Part shown: piece after piece, positions 7,091-14,076 of the stretch
How positions within the stretch are numbered: the stretch's first letter is position 1
How the letters are laid out: the number at the start of each line of letters is the position of its first letter
Source of the DNA: Fidelibacterota bacterium UBA7303
GTDB taxonomy: Bacteria; Fidelibacterota; Marinisomatia; Marinisomatales; UBA1611
Direction: 5' to 3'
DNA length: 14,076 nucleotides
NCBI GenBank assembly: GCA_002471805.1
Contig: DKQR01000145.1
Location: 1 to 14,076 of the forward strand
Position numbers and translations under genes: made by a program
Notes under the pieces: model-generated
Told to the model about the DNA's origin: nothing
The model's input: only the letters and a program-made list of their open reading frames with translations
Database searches by the model: none

Positions 7091-10000
7091 TATGTAGTCT
7101 CCTTAAATAACGGCCTGTATTCAAATATTATTTCTTCAATTTCCATGTAAGTGGTAACACCGGTGTGTATTATATCAAGCTGTACACTACTGCATTTCAC
7201 CGGTGTTGTAATCTCGAACCGGGCCTGATCTGAACATAATCTACTTATGTCTTTATTGTCACTTGCCGCTTCTATTGTTGTATCAAGCGCCCCTCTTAGT
7301 ACCTTTATTTCGGTAGATGATTTTATTTCCAAAACCTTCATTATTTCAGCTTCGTCCTCGATGATAATATAGTCACCAACATTCAATTCATAAGTATTGT
7401 CAAGTGTAAAAGTATCTGTTGTAGCCAAGGCGGCAACACCAGAACCTTCGTTCGTTTCAACAACAGTTCCTACATTCTTCAAATATTTAAAAGTTGAAGC
7501 AAGTACAGAGACGGTTGACGCATCTTTGTAAATTGTATTAAATTGAGAGAACTGCTTATTACCATCTGTGGCATATCGTACTCTTGTAACAGCACTGCTA
7601 ACCTCATCTGTAGTTTTATAGGTAATATAAACATTATACAGCTTTACTTTCTTATTTGGCGGTGCCAACTGAAAATCTTTTGTTGTAATGTGTCCGTTAG
7701 CCTGTCGCGTTCCCTCATCTTTGAATGTATAAAAAGTCCCATAAGAAGCATACATCAATTCTCCGTCCCACCGCTGAACCATATTGCTTCTGCCATGTAC
7801 ACCATTATCTGTCAATGCGTATGATTGGTATCTCCACGATCCAGTTTTGAAATCGTACACATAAGCGTTGGTATATGTTGTCTCATCCGCGTTTCCATCC
7901 ACCACAAGAACTTTGCCCGGCTGACTATATCCAATACTTACCGGAGTATCCACCCCTTCATTAATAAAACCGCGCCATTCCTCTGCGCCTATCAACCGAT
8001 CTCCTCTTTTATTGACCATTAAATCAATAATTGTTCTGCCGTTATACAGATAACAGCCATGCCGGTTTACCCAAACAACGCCATAATCTGTTTTTGTGAC
8101 CGATGATTTAGTTGGCACTCCTTTGCCTTTATATGTTGCCTCTAAATATTCAACATCTTGGGCAATATTAATTATATAAAGCGTATTTTTTTTGAACTGC
8201 AATATTCGATCAGCATATTCTTCAAGGCGTACAATATCGTCACCATCTCGGATAGCAACATCTATTTTAGACTTTAGAGGCAGTAAATCAAATTTATTAA
8301 CAACCGATTTTATCATAGTGTCACCCATACGCACTTCTGTACCATCAGGGTAACTAACAAACAAATTCCCAACATACAACCGGCGATTTGCAATAACAGA
8401 AGTTTTATATCTCATCATTGTAACTTCTTCATCTTCAGGTACACCGGTTTCAATCTCATAGGTGGATCGTTTATGTGGTCGGATTAAATATGCTTTAGAC
8501 AAATAAAATATATGCTGTGTTCCAGATGTCTCATAAGTTGCTGATTCAACATGGCCGCTTTCGTAAGCTGTAACTTCTCCATTAATAAAATCACAGAAAC
8601 ATTGCGGATACCATTCAGATCGGTCACTACTCGCCGGTGCTTTTATTTCACGCATATATACCTTGCATCCGGTAACACGCTTTCGCCAGTTATTAGAACT
8701 TGTGGCATGATCGTTGTCGTAATTTATAAACACTGCCAATTCAGGAGCTTTACCAGAAGCAAACGTAACTTCCCCAGCTCCCCCAAGTGTTTCATTTGTG
8801 CATTTACGAATAAGACTTTCCTGCCTGTTATCTTTATCATACAATAAACTGACACCTATTTCCCAATCTGTATCCCAACCGTAAGCACCTGTAAGAGTGT
8901 CATCTACCACTCCAACGTGGACTTCGTTGCCAGATAGTGCATGATCAGCCCAACTCGAACCACCAGCAGTCGATAGACTAATTGACGTTACCTCAAACGT
9001 CATAGTCCCCGTCACACCCGACGCTGGGTATGTTAATGTTGATAAAATCCCGTTTGTTGTACCGTCAACCCCAATATCCCAACTCCCAGTCCAAGTCTTT
9101 GTCAGTGTTGCACTCCCGCGACCACTCATACTCCATGTATGGTGATTAGAACCATCATAAGTCGAACCGCTATCCACTGATTCTCCAATCTTTAATGTAA
9201 CACCGCTGTACGCACCTGAACCACCCATCTCATCAGTAACCTCAATAGTAGCTTCTATCATTGTGATAACAGGTGTCGCACCAAGATCGCCATCCATATC
9301 ATTTTCGTGAGTAAAATCGGTATCAGTTCCGGCAGATATACGCAATAAACCGGGATCATAAGTGTGCGTATTCCCCGGTGTGGCTCCAATTGCTTCACCA
9401 TCTTTAAAGGTTGCCGCATCCGGCATCCCTATTTCAGATTCCTCCGGATACCATTCCGCCGCAACGCTGTCTGTCTGGCTTGTGTTTATAAATAAATCCC
9501 GGTCTATATATCCCCACCATTTATTACTATGCCCGGAATAATAAAAATTACTGCTCGTAGTCCTTAACGCACCATCAACATAAGCATAGTCTACTATAGT
9601 ACTATTATCGTCTGATGGAGATGGCTCATCTGCCGGAGCTATCCATCCCGGCTGACCTCCTTTAACAAGATCATAAACCGTAGAGCCGTATGTTCCAGCC
9701 GATGTGTCCTCTTCAATTGTTAAAGATGTATTGTCTGGGACAGTCTTTACAGCGTGAATCGTATTATTAAGCAGATCGCCCATCGTATTTTCAAGTCCTG
9801 AAAAGCGTACATAACTTGAAGTTGTTAGTGCGTGCGCACTATTGGTAGTAACATCCCCATCGCTGGCAGCTGTCACATTATCAATCATTTCATATCCACC
9901 ATTATAACGACCAAAGATATTCACATTGTTTGAACCCTGATGATCAGCATTGGCAATCCAGTTTTCACCCTCAATGTATGCTGTATGATATTGGTTACCG

Positions 10001-10251
10001 TTGTAGTGGCGGTCTGTAGAAAATGAAAATAGATTGTGTCCGGGACGCTGATTTGATGCAAAGGTAGCAGGATATGGTTCAATTTCATCCGCAGTCGCGA
10101 GTACGCCAATACCGGCTGTCCTTAATGATCCTCTTTCACTAACAGCAAAATTATCCAGTTTAACAAATTCATTATCTGCTATTGTACGCTGATTGCCAAA
10201 TGTATTTAAACCGCCAGAAAAATCGTTTATAGTTTTTGTTAACTTCGGCAT
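7090..10251 (-). CDS. Tail nozzle / stabilisation-like protein (T7 gp12-type role)
   Basis: The protein has 1053 residues from the ATG at 10249-10251, chosen because AAAGG (10258-10262) lies 6 bases upstream. A TTG five codons earlier would overlap the previous gene and has no such site. The N terminus has FSGGLNT (11-17) and then an N-F-A-V-S-E-R-G-S-L-R element (34-44), the usual opening of phage nozzle/stabilisation proteins. Propeller-type segments follow: NRRLYVGN (622-629), Y-K-G-K-G-V-P (707-713), and VWVNRHGCYLYNG (726-738). GDYIIIEDEAEIMKV (959-973) with RGALDTT (986-992) is a small beta motif common in phage structural proteins. About 327-427 is a beta-rich insert. T7 gp12 has 794 residues, so this is longer, partly through that insert. 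It would form the distal tail tube that gates DNA. It is flanked by small beta proteins and ejection-type genes. Confidence in the class is good; exact homology is unproven. Confidence 0.78.
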   Translation of the reverse strand: MPKLTKTINDFSGGLNTFGNQRTIADNEFVKLDNFAVSERGSLRTAGIGVLATADEIEPYPATFASNQRPGHNLFSFSTDRHYNGNQYHTAYIEGENWIANADHQGSNNVNIFGRYNGGYEMIDNVTAASDGDVTTNSAHALTTSSYVRFSGLENTMGDLLNNTIHAVKTVPDNTSLTIEEDTSAGTYGSTVYDLVKGGQPGWIAPADEPSPSDDNSTIVDYAYVDGALRTTSSNFYYSGHSNKWWGYIDRDLFINTSQTDSVAAEWYPEESEIGMPDAATFKDGEAIGATPGNTHTYDPGLLRISAGTDTDFTHENDMDGDLGATPVITMIEATIEVTDEMGGSGAYSGVTLKIGESVDSGSTYDGSNHHTWSMSGRGSATLTKTWTGSWDIGVDGTTNGILSTLTYPASGVTGTMTFEVTSISLSTAGGSSWADHALSGNEVHVGVVDDTLTGAYGWDTDWEIGVSLLYDKDNRQESLIRKCTNETLGGAGEVTFASGKAPELAVFINYDNDHATSSNNWRKRVTGCKVYMREIKAPASSDRSEWYPQCFCDFINGEVTAYESGHVESATYETSGTQHIFYLSKAYLIRPHKRSTYEIETGVPEDEEVTMMRYKTSVIANRRLYVGNLFVSYPDGTEVRMGDTMIKSVVNKFDLLPLKSKIDVAIRDGDDIVRLEEYADRILQFKKNTLYIINIAQDVEYLEATYKGKGVPTKSSVTKTDYGVVWVNRHGCYLYNGRTIIDLMVNKRGDRLIGAEEWRGFINEGVDTPVSIGYSQPGKVLVVDGNADETTYTNAYVYDFKTGSWRYQSYALTDNGVHGRSNMVQRWDGELMYASYGTFYTFKDEGTRQANGHITTKDFQLAPPNKKVKLYNVYITYKTTDEVSSAVTRVRYATDGNKQFSQFNTIYKDASTVSVLASTFKYLKNVGTVVETNEGSGVAALATTDTFTLDNTYELNVGDYIIIEDEAEIMKVLEIKSSTEIKVLRGALDTTIEAASDNKDISRLCSDQARFEITTPVKCSSVQLDIIHTGVTTYMEIEEIIFEYRPLFKETT
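7099..7104 (-). promoter_or_regulatory. Strong ribosome binding site (AAGGAG)
   Basis: AAGGAG lies inside the last codons of the nozzle-like gene, 8 bases before the ATG at 7088-7090. It is one of the two clearest Shine-Dalgarno sequences in the window, with TGAGGT at 5189-5194. Confidence 0.75.
8971..9273 (-). other. Beta-rich insert domain in the nozzle-like protein
   Basis: Residues about 327-427 (from the ATG) alternate hydrophobic and Ser/Thr/Gly residues: IEATIEV, then VTLKIGES, HHTWSM, SATLTKTW and TMTFEVTSISL. This looks like one jelly-roll or Ig-like sandwich placed between nozzle segments. Such inserts in phage tail proteins often face outward and may bind sugar or protein. Boundaries are approximate. 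Confidence 0.45.
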
Positions 10252-10252
10252 A

Positions 10253-10807
10253 TCAGGCCTTTGCAATCACATATTCGATTGTAGAATCAGATGATACCCT
10301 GACAACTCCAATCTTGTCAATTGTAAGATTTGTGCTATAACCTTTAAATTGAATGCTTCCTGCGGCTGGCAGTTTAAATGGATATGTTGGCGATCCAGCA
10401 CCATACTCCAGCGTTATTTTGACAGCATTGCTCCCGGTATTCTTAATATAGCAGAAAGCCATTGTGCTGGAATCGCTTGATAACTGAACGACTGCACTGG
10501 AAATAGCAACATCACCACTTCCTATGTCCCAATCCGAAGCCGTAGTATTCCAAACCTCATCAAAATCTTCCCAAGCTGTCCTTGTTAATACGGACATGGA
10601 TGTCCAGCCATCTCCCCATTGGGTACTGTTCACATCAATATATCCATTTCCACCGAGAGATTTATTAACGCTTGTATGTGTTTTATTATACTGATATGCG
10701 GCTTTGGAAAGGTCATATTCTTCAAGACTACCAGTAGTTGCCGCTTGTTGGGCTTCGATCTTTGCGATCACCTGTGTTGCAAACTGTATTTTTCTGTCGT
10801 TAGCCAT
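10253..10807 (-). CDS. Small virion protein with C-terminal beta domain (shared with its neighbour)
   Basis: The protein has 184 residues. Its ATG overlaps the previous stop as TAATG, but no Shine-Dalgarno sequence is visible upstream, so it probably depends on reinitiation by ribosomes finishing the previous gene. Residues 5-45 are helical (Gln/Ala-rich). Residues 50-95 are Trp-containing (W64, W68, W79, W86, W93) and acidic. Residues 98-184 are a beta domain: YIKNTGSNAVKITLEYG (120-136), a loop, then a run ending in STIEYVIA. The C-terminal part resembles the last 60 residues of the next gene upstream (10807-11190). I do not recognise a family. A decoration, neck or fibre-adaptor protein is plausible from size and position just before the nozzle gene. 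Confidence 0.78.
   Translation of the reverse strand: MANDRKIQFATQVIAKIEAQQAATTGSLEEYDLSKAAYQYNKTHTSVNKSLGGNGYIDVNSTQWGDGWTSMSVLTRTAWEDFDEVWNTTASDWDIGSGDVAISSAVVQLSSDSSTMAFCYIKNTGSNAVKITLEYGAGSPTYPFKLPAAGSIQFKGYSTNLTIDKIGVVRVSSDSTIEYVIAKA
10258..10262 (-). promoter_or_regulatory. Ribosome binding site that decides the nozzle start
   Basis: AAAGG with a 6-base spacer before the ATG at 10249-10251. It favours this ATG over the upstream in-frame TTG at 10264-10266 and leaves a single base between the previous TGA and the ATG. Confidence 0.7.
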
Positions 10808-11190
10808 TATGTTATCGTTAAATATTGTACTGTTGATGTTCCAGTGGTATCAAACTTAATATCTGCCGCAGAACTGTCTACATAAGATGCAAACGCCTCA
10901 CCAGAGGATAAAGAAACCAAATAATTACTGCCACCGTCAAGCGAAAGTTTTATATCATCGCCTGATACACATTTTAAATAAAAGAAATCAAAGCCAGTTT
11001 CCAAATCTACTGGAAAACTTGAAGTGGAATCTTCATAGACCACCGTATTGCCCATTTCTCCAGCCAACACGGCACTGCCTGACAGTTTACGTCCGCAATC
11101 ACTGTCAAGGTACCATCTTGCGCCTGTAGAGTCCTTTTCCTGTGGTACGCAAAAGTTTCTAAATGTTACAGTAACATCATTCGTTGCCAT
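10807..11190 (-). CDS. Small beta-rich virion protein
   Basis: The protein has 127 residues. The ATG overlaps the stop of the coiled-coil gene as TAATG; a modest AGGTGG lies 10 bases upstream. It is almost all short strands with Ser/Thr/Gly turns and no signal peptide: VTVTFRNFCV (6-15), RWYLDS (25-30), FFYLKC (69-74), IKLSLDGG (80-87), IKFDTTG (111-117) and VQYLTIT (121-127). Three Cys (14, 32, 74) are unusual in this cassette. The last 59 residues match the layout of the C-terminal domain of the next gene, which suggests an old duplication. Small one-domain beta proteins between a fibre-like gene and the nozzle gene may be decoration, collar or adaptor proteins. No named family is recognised. 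Confidence 0.78.
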   Translation of the reverse strand: MATNDVTVTFRNFCVPQEKDSTGARWYLDSDCGRKLSGSAVLAGEMGNTVVYEDSTSSFPVDLETGFDFFYLKCVSGDDIKLSLDGGSNYLVSLSSGEAFASYVDSSAADIKFDTTGTSTVQYLTIT

Positions 11191-14076
11191 TAGCTTTGAG
11201 CCACCTGTCCCTGCGGTACTTGATATTGTGCAAAACGCATTGGCAGTGTCTGCAAGCCTCTTTCATATTCAGCTTTCAACTGATCATACTGGCGCTGGTA
11301 TTGGTTGAATTTCAATGTGTTCTCCTGTATTTCCTTTGAAACTTCAGCTTGGTAAGCCTGCATTTCTGCAGTGTATTTTGCCAGTTTACTGTTATTTTCA
11401 TTTATTACCGCTTGAGAAGCCTGTGTTGCATTTTGTATATCATTCTGATATTTTGTAAGAGAAGAAGAATCATTTAACTGCTTTTCCTGAACTTCTTTAC
11501 TGACTTCAGCTTGATATTCCGCTACTTCCTGTGAAAACTTGTTTATTCTTGCAGAATATTCCTGTATATCTTTTTCCAGTGTTTTTGCATTGTTTTCTAT
11601 TTGGGCCTGTATATCATTAGCCTTATTCTGTATATCCGCCTGTAAAGCCATGTCCGCTTCTTTCTGCGCATCAGCAGAATCAATGTCAGCTTGCTTTAAT
11701 ACTTCCTGTATCTCAATCTGCGCCTGTTGCTGAACCCTTGTAGATGCTACCTGAAGGTTCTGTATCTCTTCCTGTAGGGTAGATTGATACTTGGCATTTA
11801 GTTCATTAAACTCATTCAACTGGTTTTGAATATCACTCTGATACTTTTGTATCTTTTGTGTTTCTGTTGCTGACCACGCTTGAAAATGATTACCAAGCTC
11901 AATCTGATAACGAGATATATTTTGCTGATATTGCTGCACTTCTTTGTTCACGCGACTCTGGTAGTCCTCCATTTCTGCCCGGTACTTGTTTATCAAATCA
12001 CTGTTACTACCTATAATGGCCTGCATATCCTGTATTGCTTCCTGTACCTGATGTTCCTGACTCCTATCTGCATTTCTTAAAGCTGTCTGAAGATCAATAT
12101 CAGCCTGTTTTAAATGTTTATTGTTCTGGTGCTGTGCTTCTTGAAACTTGGTATTCAATTCACCTTGATACTGTGCATTTTCTTCGTTAAATAGATTCAA
12201 ACTATCCTGCATCGCTTGAACGTGCTGTTGCAGTATATTAGCCGATTCAGCCTGATATATCTGAATTTTTTTATTTGTACTCCCCTGCCAAGTCTGCACT
12301 TCCTTATTAATGTCAACCTGATACTTCTTTACATCTTCCGAAAAACGATTCATTGTTTGCACATAATCCTGTGTAGTCGCCTGCATTGACAGATCGCCTT
12401 CTTTTATATATTCTGTAGCATTGATTTGAGCCTGTTGAATCGCCTTTTGGAGTTCAGCCTGATATTCTGCATTGTCCTCATTGAACTCTTGCAGTGAATC
12501 CTGTTGTTCTGCCTGATACTTTTGAATCTTCTGTGCCTGTTCTGCTGCCCAATTCTGCGCCGAAGTAGACAATTCTAACTGATACAAAGCCAACTTCTGC
12601 TGATATTCCTGTACTTCCTTTGTCACTTCAGCCTGATACTCATCCACCTGCGCACGATACAAGGCAACTTCCTGTGAATAATCCTGTATTGCTGCTTCAA
12701 GTGTCTTGGCGGCGTTCTGTACATTAACATTGGTAGATTGACGCATTTTCTCAATAGAAGCCTGCGTTGATAATTGCATTTTAGACATAGCCGCCGCAGT
12801 AGATTGTTGCATCTTTGCAGTAGCCGCCGCAGTTGAATGTTGCATTTTAGATACCGAAGCCCCTGTAGACTCCCGCATCTTGGCTATTGAAGCAGAAGTA
12901 GACTGCTGCATCTTTGCTATTTTAGCGCTTGTTAAACTGCTTACACCAGCACCTTTGATAGTTGTATCAGCTTGGTGAGTTGCTATTGCCGCCTGTGTTA
13001 AACTTGCAATAGAAGCATTGTTCGTTGAAACATCATTTGCCGCATTAGCTATGGACGCTCTTGTGGCATCACCAGCTGTAGCAATTGATGCTTGTGTGGA
13101 TTGTCTTGCATCTTCAATTGTGGCCTGCATTGCCGCTGACGCATCCTGCACTTCTGCCTGAAACGCATCAATAAAAGCTCTAATTTTCTGTAATTGGGCT
13201 TGTGCGAGTTCAACATCTTCCTCGTCCTCGATATATTCACCAACTATATTAAACCACTGCGACCAATTATCAAATTCAGCATCAGCTCCTACCGTCACAT
13301 CAGCATCATTATCCATTTCTGTCAACCCTCCGGTAGCAGTAGTAATTGTCGGCGTTGCATAAGCAGAGTCAGAGGAAGCTGTTGAGCTTGTACCAGCGGC
13401 ATCCGTAGGTGCTTCTGTATCTGTTACGCCAGTAGCACTCCCCGACATTGCTGTATCTGTTTCACCAGTATACGCATCAACGGCAGTTGTTATAGAGTCA
13501 ACCGCACCTGTTAAGCCATCTACCGCACCAGCAATCGAATCCTGTGCAACGACTATTGAATCTACAGCACCCGTAATAGCATCGCCAACTGATGCGTTAG
13601 AATAAGTTATGCTCGGTGTTCCCGGCGTATCAGGTGGTACGGCAGTTACTGATAATACTCCCGGGTCAGTTTCTGACAAACCACTTGTATATCCGCTGTA
13701 AGATGTCAAGCCAACAGGAACAATAGGTGCTGTATATACAGGCGGTGTTGCTGAAAAAATAATTGAAGATGTTGATACGCCTGAAGAAGATATGGAAGGC
13801 GCAATAGGTAACGATGGTGCTGTTGTTATCGTTGTACAATCCGGTATTGCCGGAATCTCACTTATTGCCTTGAATTGCTGACCGGCAGAGGTGCCAAAAT
13901 CAATAATACCACCACTATTATAAGCCGGCAACGTTGCGTCGGTTGCTACTTGAACGGCGGACGTTACAACAGCAACAGAATTAACATCTGATATACCGCT
14001 ATAACTTACGGTTGTTAATAAAGGACTTGCAGGTGGAACCGCATCTATGCTCAACGAACTTGGGTCTGTTGGTGAC
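11190..14076 (-). CDS. Long repetitive coiled-coil virion protein (5' end beyond window)
   Basis: The frame is open to the right edge, giving at least 961 residues. The TTG at 14052-14054 is unlikely to be the start, because the sequence just before it belongs to a repeat found again inside the protein. Residues below count from that TTG. 1-150: Pro/Ser/Thr-rich short strand repeats. 160-194: five 7-residue repeats of I-x-x-A-V-D-S type. 200-260: Thr/Ser/Asp-rich linker. 304-446: thirteen 11-residue units in one register. 447-930: Gln-rich coiled coil (21 Gln in 451-550) with long internal repeats carrying Y-Q-A-E-V-x-K-E-V-Q. The C terminus is short and non-helical. I see only one Cys (73). 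The architecture is that of an elongated fibre, or of a rod-like internal or scaffold protein. It precedes two small beta proteins and the nozzle gene. 'Coil-containing virion protein' is as far as sequence supports; fibre is my first guess. Confidence 0.8.
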   Translation of the reverse strand, partial: SPTDPSSLSIDAVPPASPLLTTVSYSGISDVNSVAVVTSAVQVATDATLPAYNSGGIIDFGTSAGQQFKAISEIPAIPDCTTITTAPSLPIAPSISSSGVSTSSIIFSATPPVYTAPIVPVGLTSYSGYTSGLSETDPGVLSVTAVPPDTPGTPSITYSNASVGDAITGAVDSIVVAQDSIAGAVDGLTGAVDSITTAVDAYTGETDTAMSGSATGVTDTEAPTDAAGTSSTASSDSAYATPTITTATGGLTEMDNDADVTVGADAEFDNWSQWFNIVGEYIEDEEDVELAQAQLQKIRAFIDAFQAEVQDASAAMQATIEDARQSTQASIATAGDATRASIANAANDVSTNNASIASLTQAAIATHQADTTIKGAGVSSLTSAKIAKMQQSTSASIAKMRESTGASVSKMQHSTAAATAKMQQSTAAAMSKMQLSTQASIEKMRQSTNVNVQNAAKTLEAAIQDYSQEVALYRAQVDEYQAEVTKEVQEYQQKLALYQLELSTSAQNWAAEQAQKIQKYQAEQQDSLQEFNEDNAEYQAELQKAIQQAQINATEYIKEGDLSMQATTQDYVQTMNRFSEDVKKYQVDINKEVQTWQGSTNKKIQIYQAESANILQQHVQAMQDSLNLFNEENAQYQGELNTKFQEAQHQNNKHLKQADIDLQTALRNADRSQEHQVQEAIQDMQAIIGSNSDLINKYRAEMEDYQSRVNKEVQQYQQNISRYQIELGNHFQAWSATETQKIQKYQSDIQNQLNEFNELNAKYQSTLQEEIQNLQVASTRVQQQAQIEIQEVLKQADIDSADAQKEADMALQADIQNKANDIQAQIENNAKTLEKDIQEYSARINKFSQEVAEYQAEVSKEVQEKQLNDSSSLTKYQNDIQNATQASQAVINENNSKLAKYTAEMQAYQAEVSKEIQENTLKFNQYQRQYDQLKAEYERGLQTLPMRFAQYQVPQGQVAQS
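11487..12716 (-). repeat. Long imperfect coiled-coil repeats in the fibre-like protein
   Basis: Residues 447-482 (12609-12716) and 821-856 (11487-11594) are alike over 36 positions without gaps: both contain A-K-T-L-E, then I-Q, then Y-S, and end E-Y-Q-A-E-V-x-K-E-V-Q. The K-E-V/I-Q motif recurs at intervals of 105, 120, 149 and 54 residues. A second motif, K-I-Q-x-Y-Q to L-x-x-x-x-Q, recurs at 509-540, 596-638 and 734-765, with lengths 32, 43 and 32. Confidence 0.7.
12717..13145 (-). repeat. 33-base tandem repeat coding thirteen 11-residue units
   Basis: Residues 304-446 divide into thirteen 11-residue units without a gap. The last six (12717-12914) are the most alike: KMQQSTSASIA, KMRESTGASVS, KMQHSTAAATA, KMQQSTAAAMS, KMQLSTQASIE and KMRQSTNVNVQ. 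Earlier units are more diverged (for example DARQSTQASIA, TAGDATRASIA). An 11-residue period is the hendecad form of coiled coil. Confidence 0.8.
13473..13577 (-). repeat. 21-base tandem repeat coding five heptads
   Basis: Residues 160-194 read as ITGAVDS, IVVAQDS, IAGAVDG, LTGAVDS and ITTAVDA. Hydrophobic residues sit at spacing 4 and 3, as in a classic coiled coil, although Gly and Thr lower helix propensity. Confidence 0.7.
13632..14069 (-). repeat. Diverged N-terminal repeat pair in the fibre-like protein
   Basis: TDPSSLSIDAVPP (14031-14069) and TDPGVLSVTAVPP (13632-13670) share 9 of 13 residues and are each followed by a strand-like Y-S-x segment. The features between them include weaker P-P and P-x-x-P copies. 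The first copy starts upstream of the TTG at 14054. Confidence 0.6.

Noticed and set aside
10249..10266. TTG at 10264-10266 as start of the nozzle-like gene
   Set aside because: The ATG at 10249-10251 has AAAGG 6 bases upstream and follows the previous stop by one base; the TTG has no such site.
12717..13145. The 33-base repeats as a CRISPR array
   Set aside because: The units are contiguous, diverged, without spacers, and stay in the reading frame of a long gene.
1..14076. Diversity-generating retroelement, reverse transcriptase or template repeat linked to the fibre-like gene
   Set aside because: I see no reverse transcriptase gene and no adenine-biased repeat pair; the repeats are explained by coiled-coil structure.

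Overview
The window looks like part of the structural and DNA-ejection module of a tailed double-stranded DNA phage with a short tail (podovirus-like). It is AT-leaning by eye and densely packed. All ten genes I can support lie on the minus strand, so the operon reads from right to left. The longest gap between genes is 10 bases. I see no rRNA, tRNA, CRISPR array, insertion sequence, promoter or terminator, and no host-like gene. The gene style (long coiled-coil proteins, a tail nozzle-like protein, then a series of unannotatable virion proteins and a giant protein with a lysozyme-like motif) resembles uncultured aquatic phages. That host and habitat guess is inference.

In the direction of transcription: (1) 14076-11190 is a very long repetitive coiled-coil protein whose start lies outside the window. 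(2) 11190-10807 and 10807-10253 are two small beta-rich proteins that appear to share a C-terminal domain. (3) 10251-7090 is a large beta-rich protein with the features of a tail nozzle / stabilisation protein. (4) 7090-6707 is a small protein with a beta core. (5) 6707-5544 has a Gly/Ala-rich hydrophobic C terminus. (6) 5544-5179 is a small protein with a GNAT-like layout but no acetyl-CoA loop. (7) 5182-4553 is a small coiled-coil protein with Gly-led heptads. (8) 4553-3534 carries a calcium-loop-like motif. (9) 3523-1 is a giant protein (at least 1174 residues, cut by the left edge) with lysozyme/transglycosylase-like motifs near its N terminus.

Genes 4 to 9 sit where short-tailed phages keep internal virion (ejection) proteins, after the nozzle gene. 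Their character fits: a membrane-active-looking segment, coiled coils, and a giant protein with a peptidoglycan-hydrolase motif. I infer that the cassette builds a conduit for DNA across the cell envelope. Portal, capsid, terminase and tail tube A are not in the window and probably lie to the right.

The most interesting points are: a lysozyme motif in the giant protein that aligns without gaps to the hen lysozyme active site but has Gln where the catalytic Glu should be, followed about 120 residues later by an intact ESGF helix (permuted or tandem domain); a fibre protein built from heptad, then 11-residue, then long repeats; and a near-uniform series of TAATG stop/start overlaps joining the genes.
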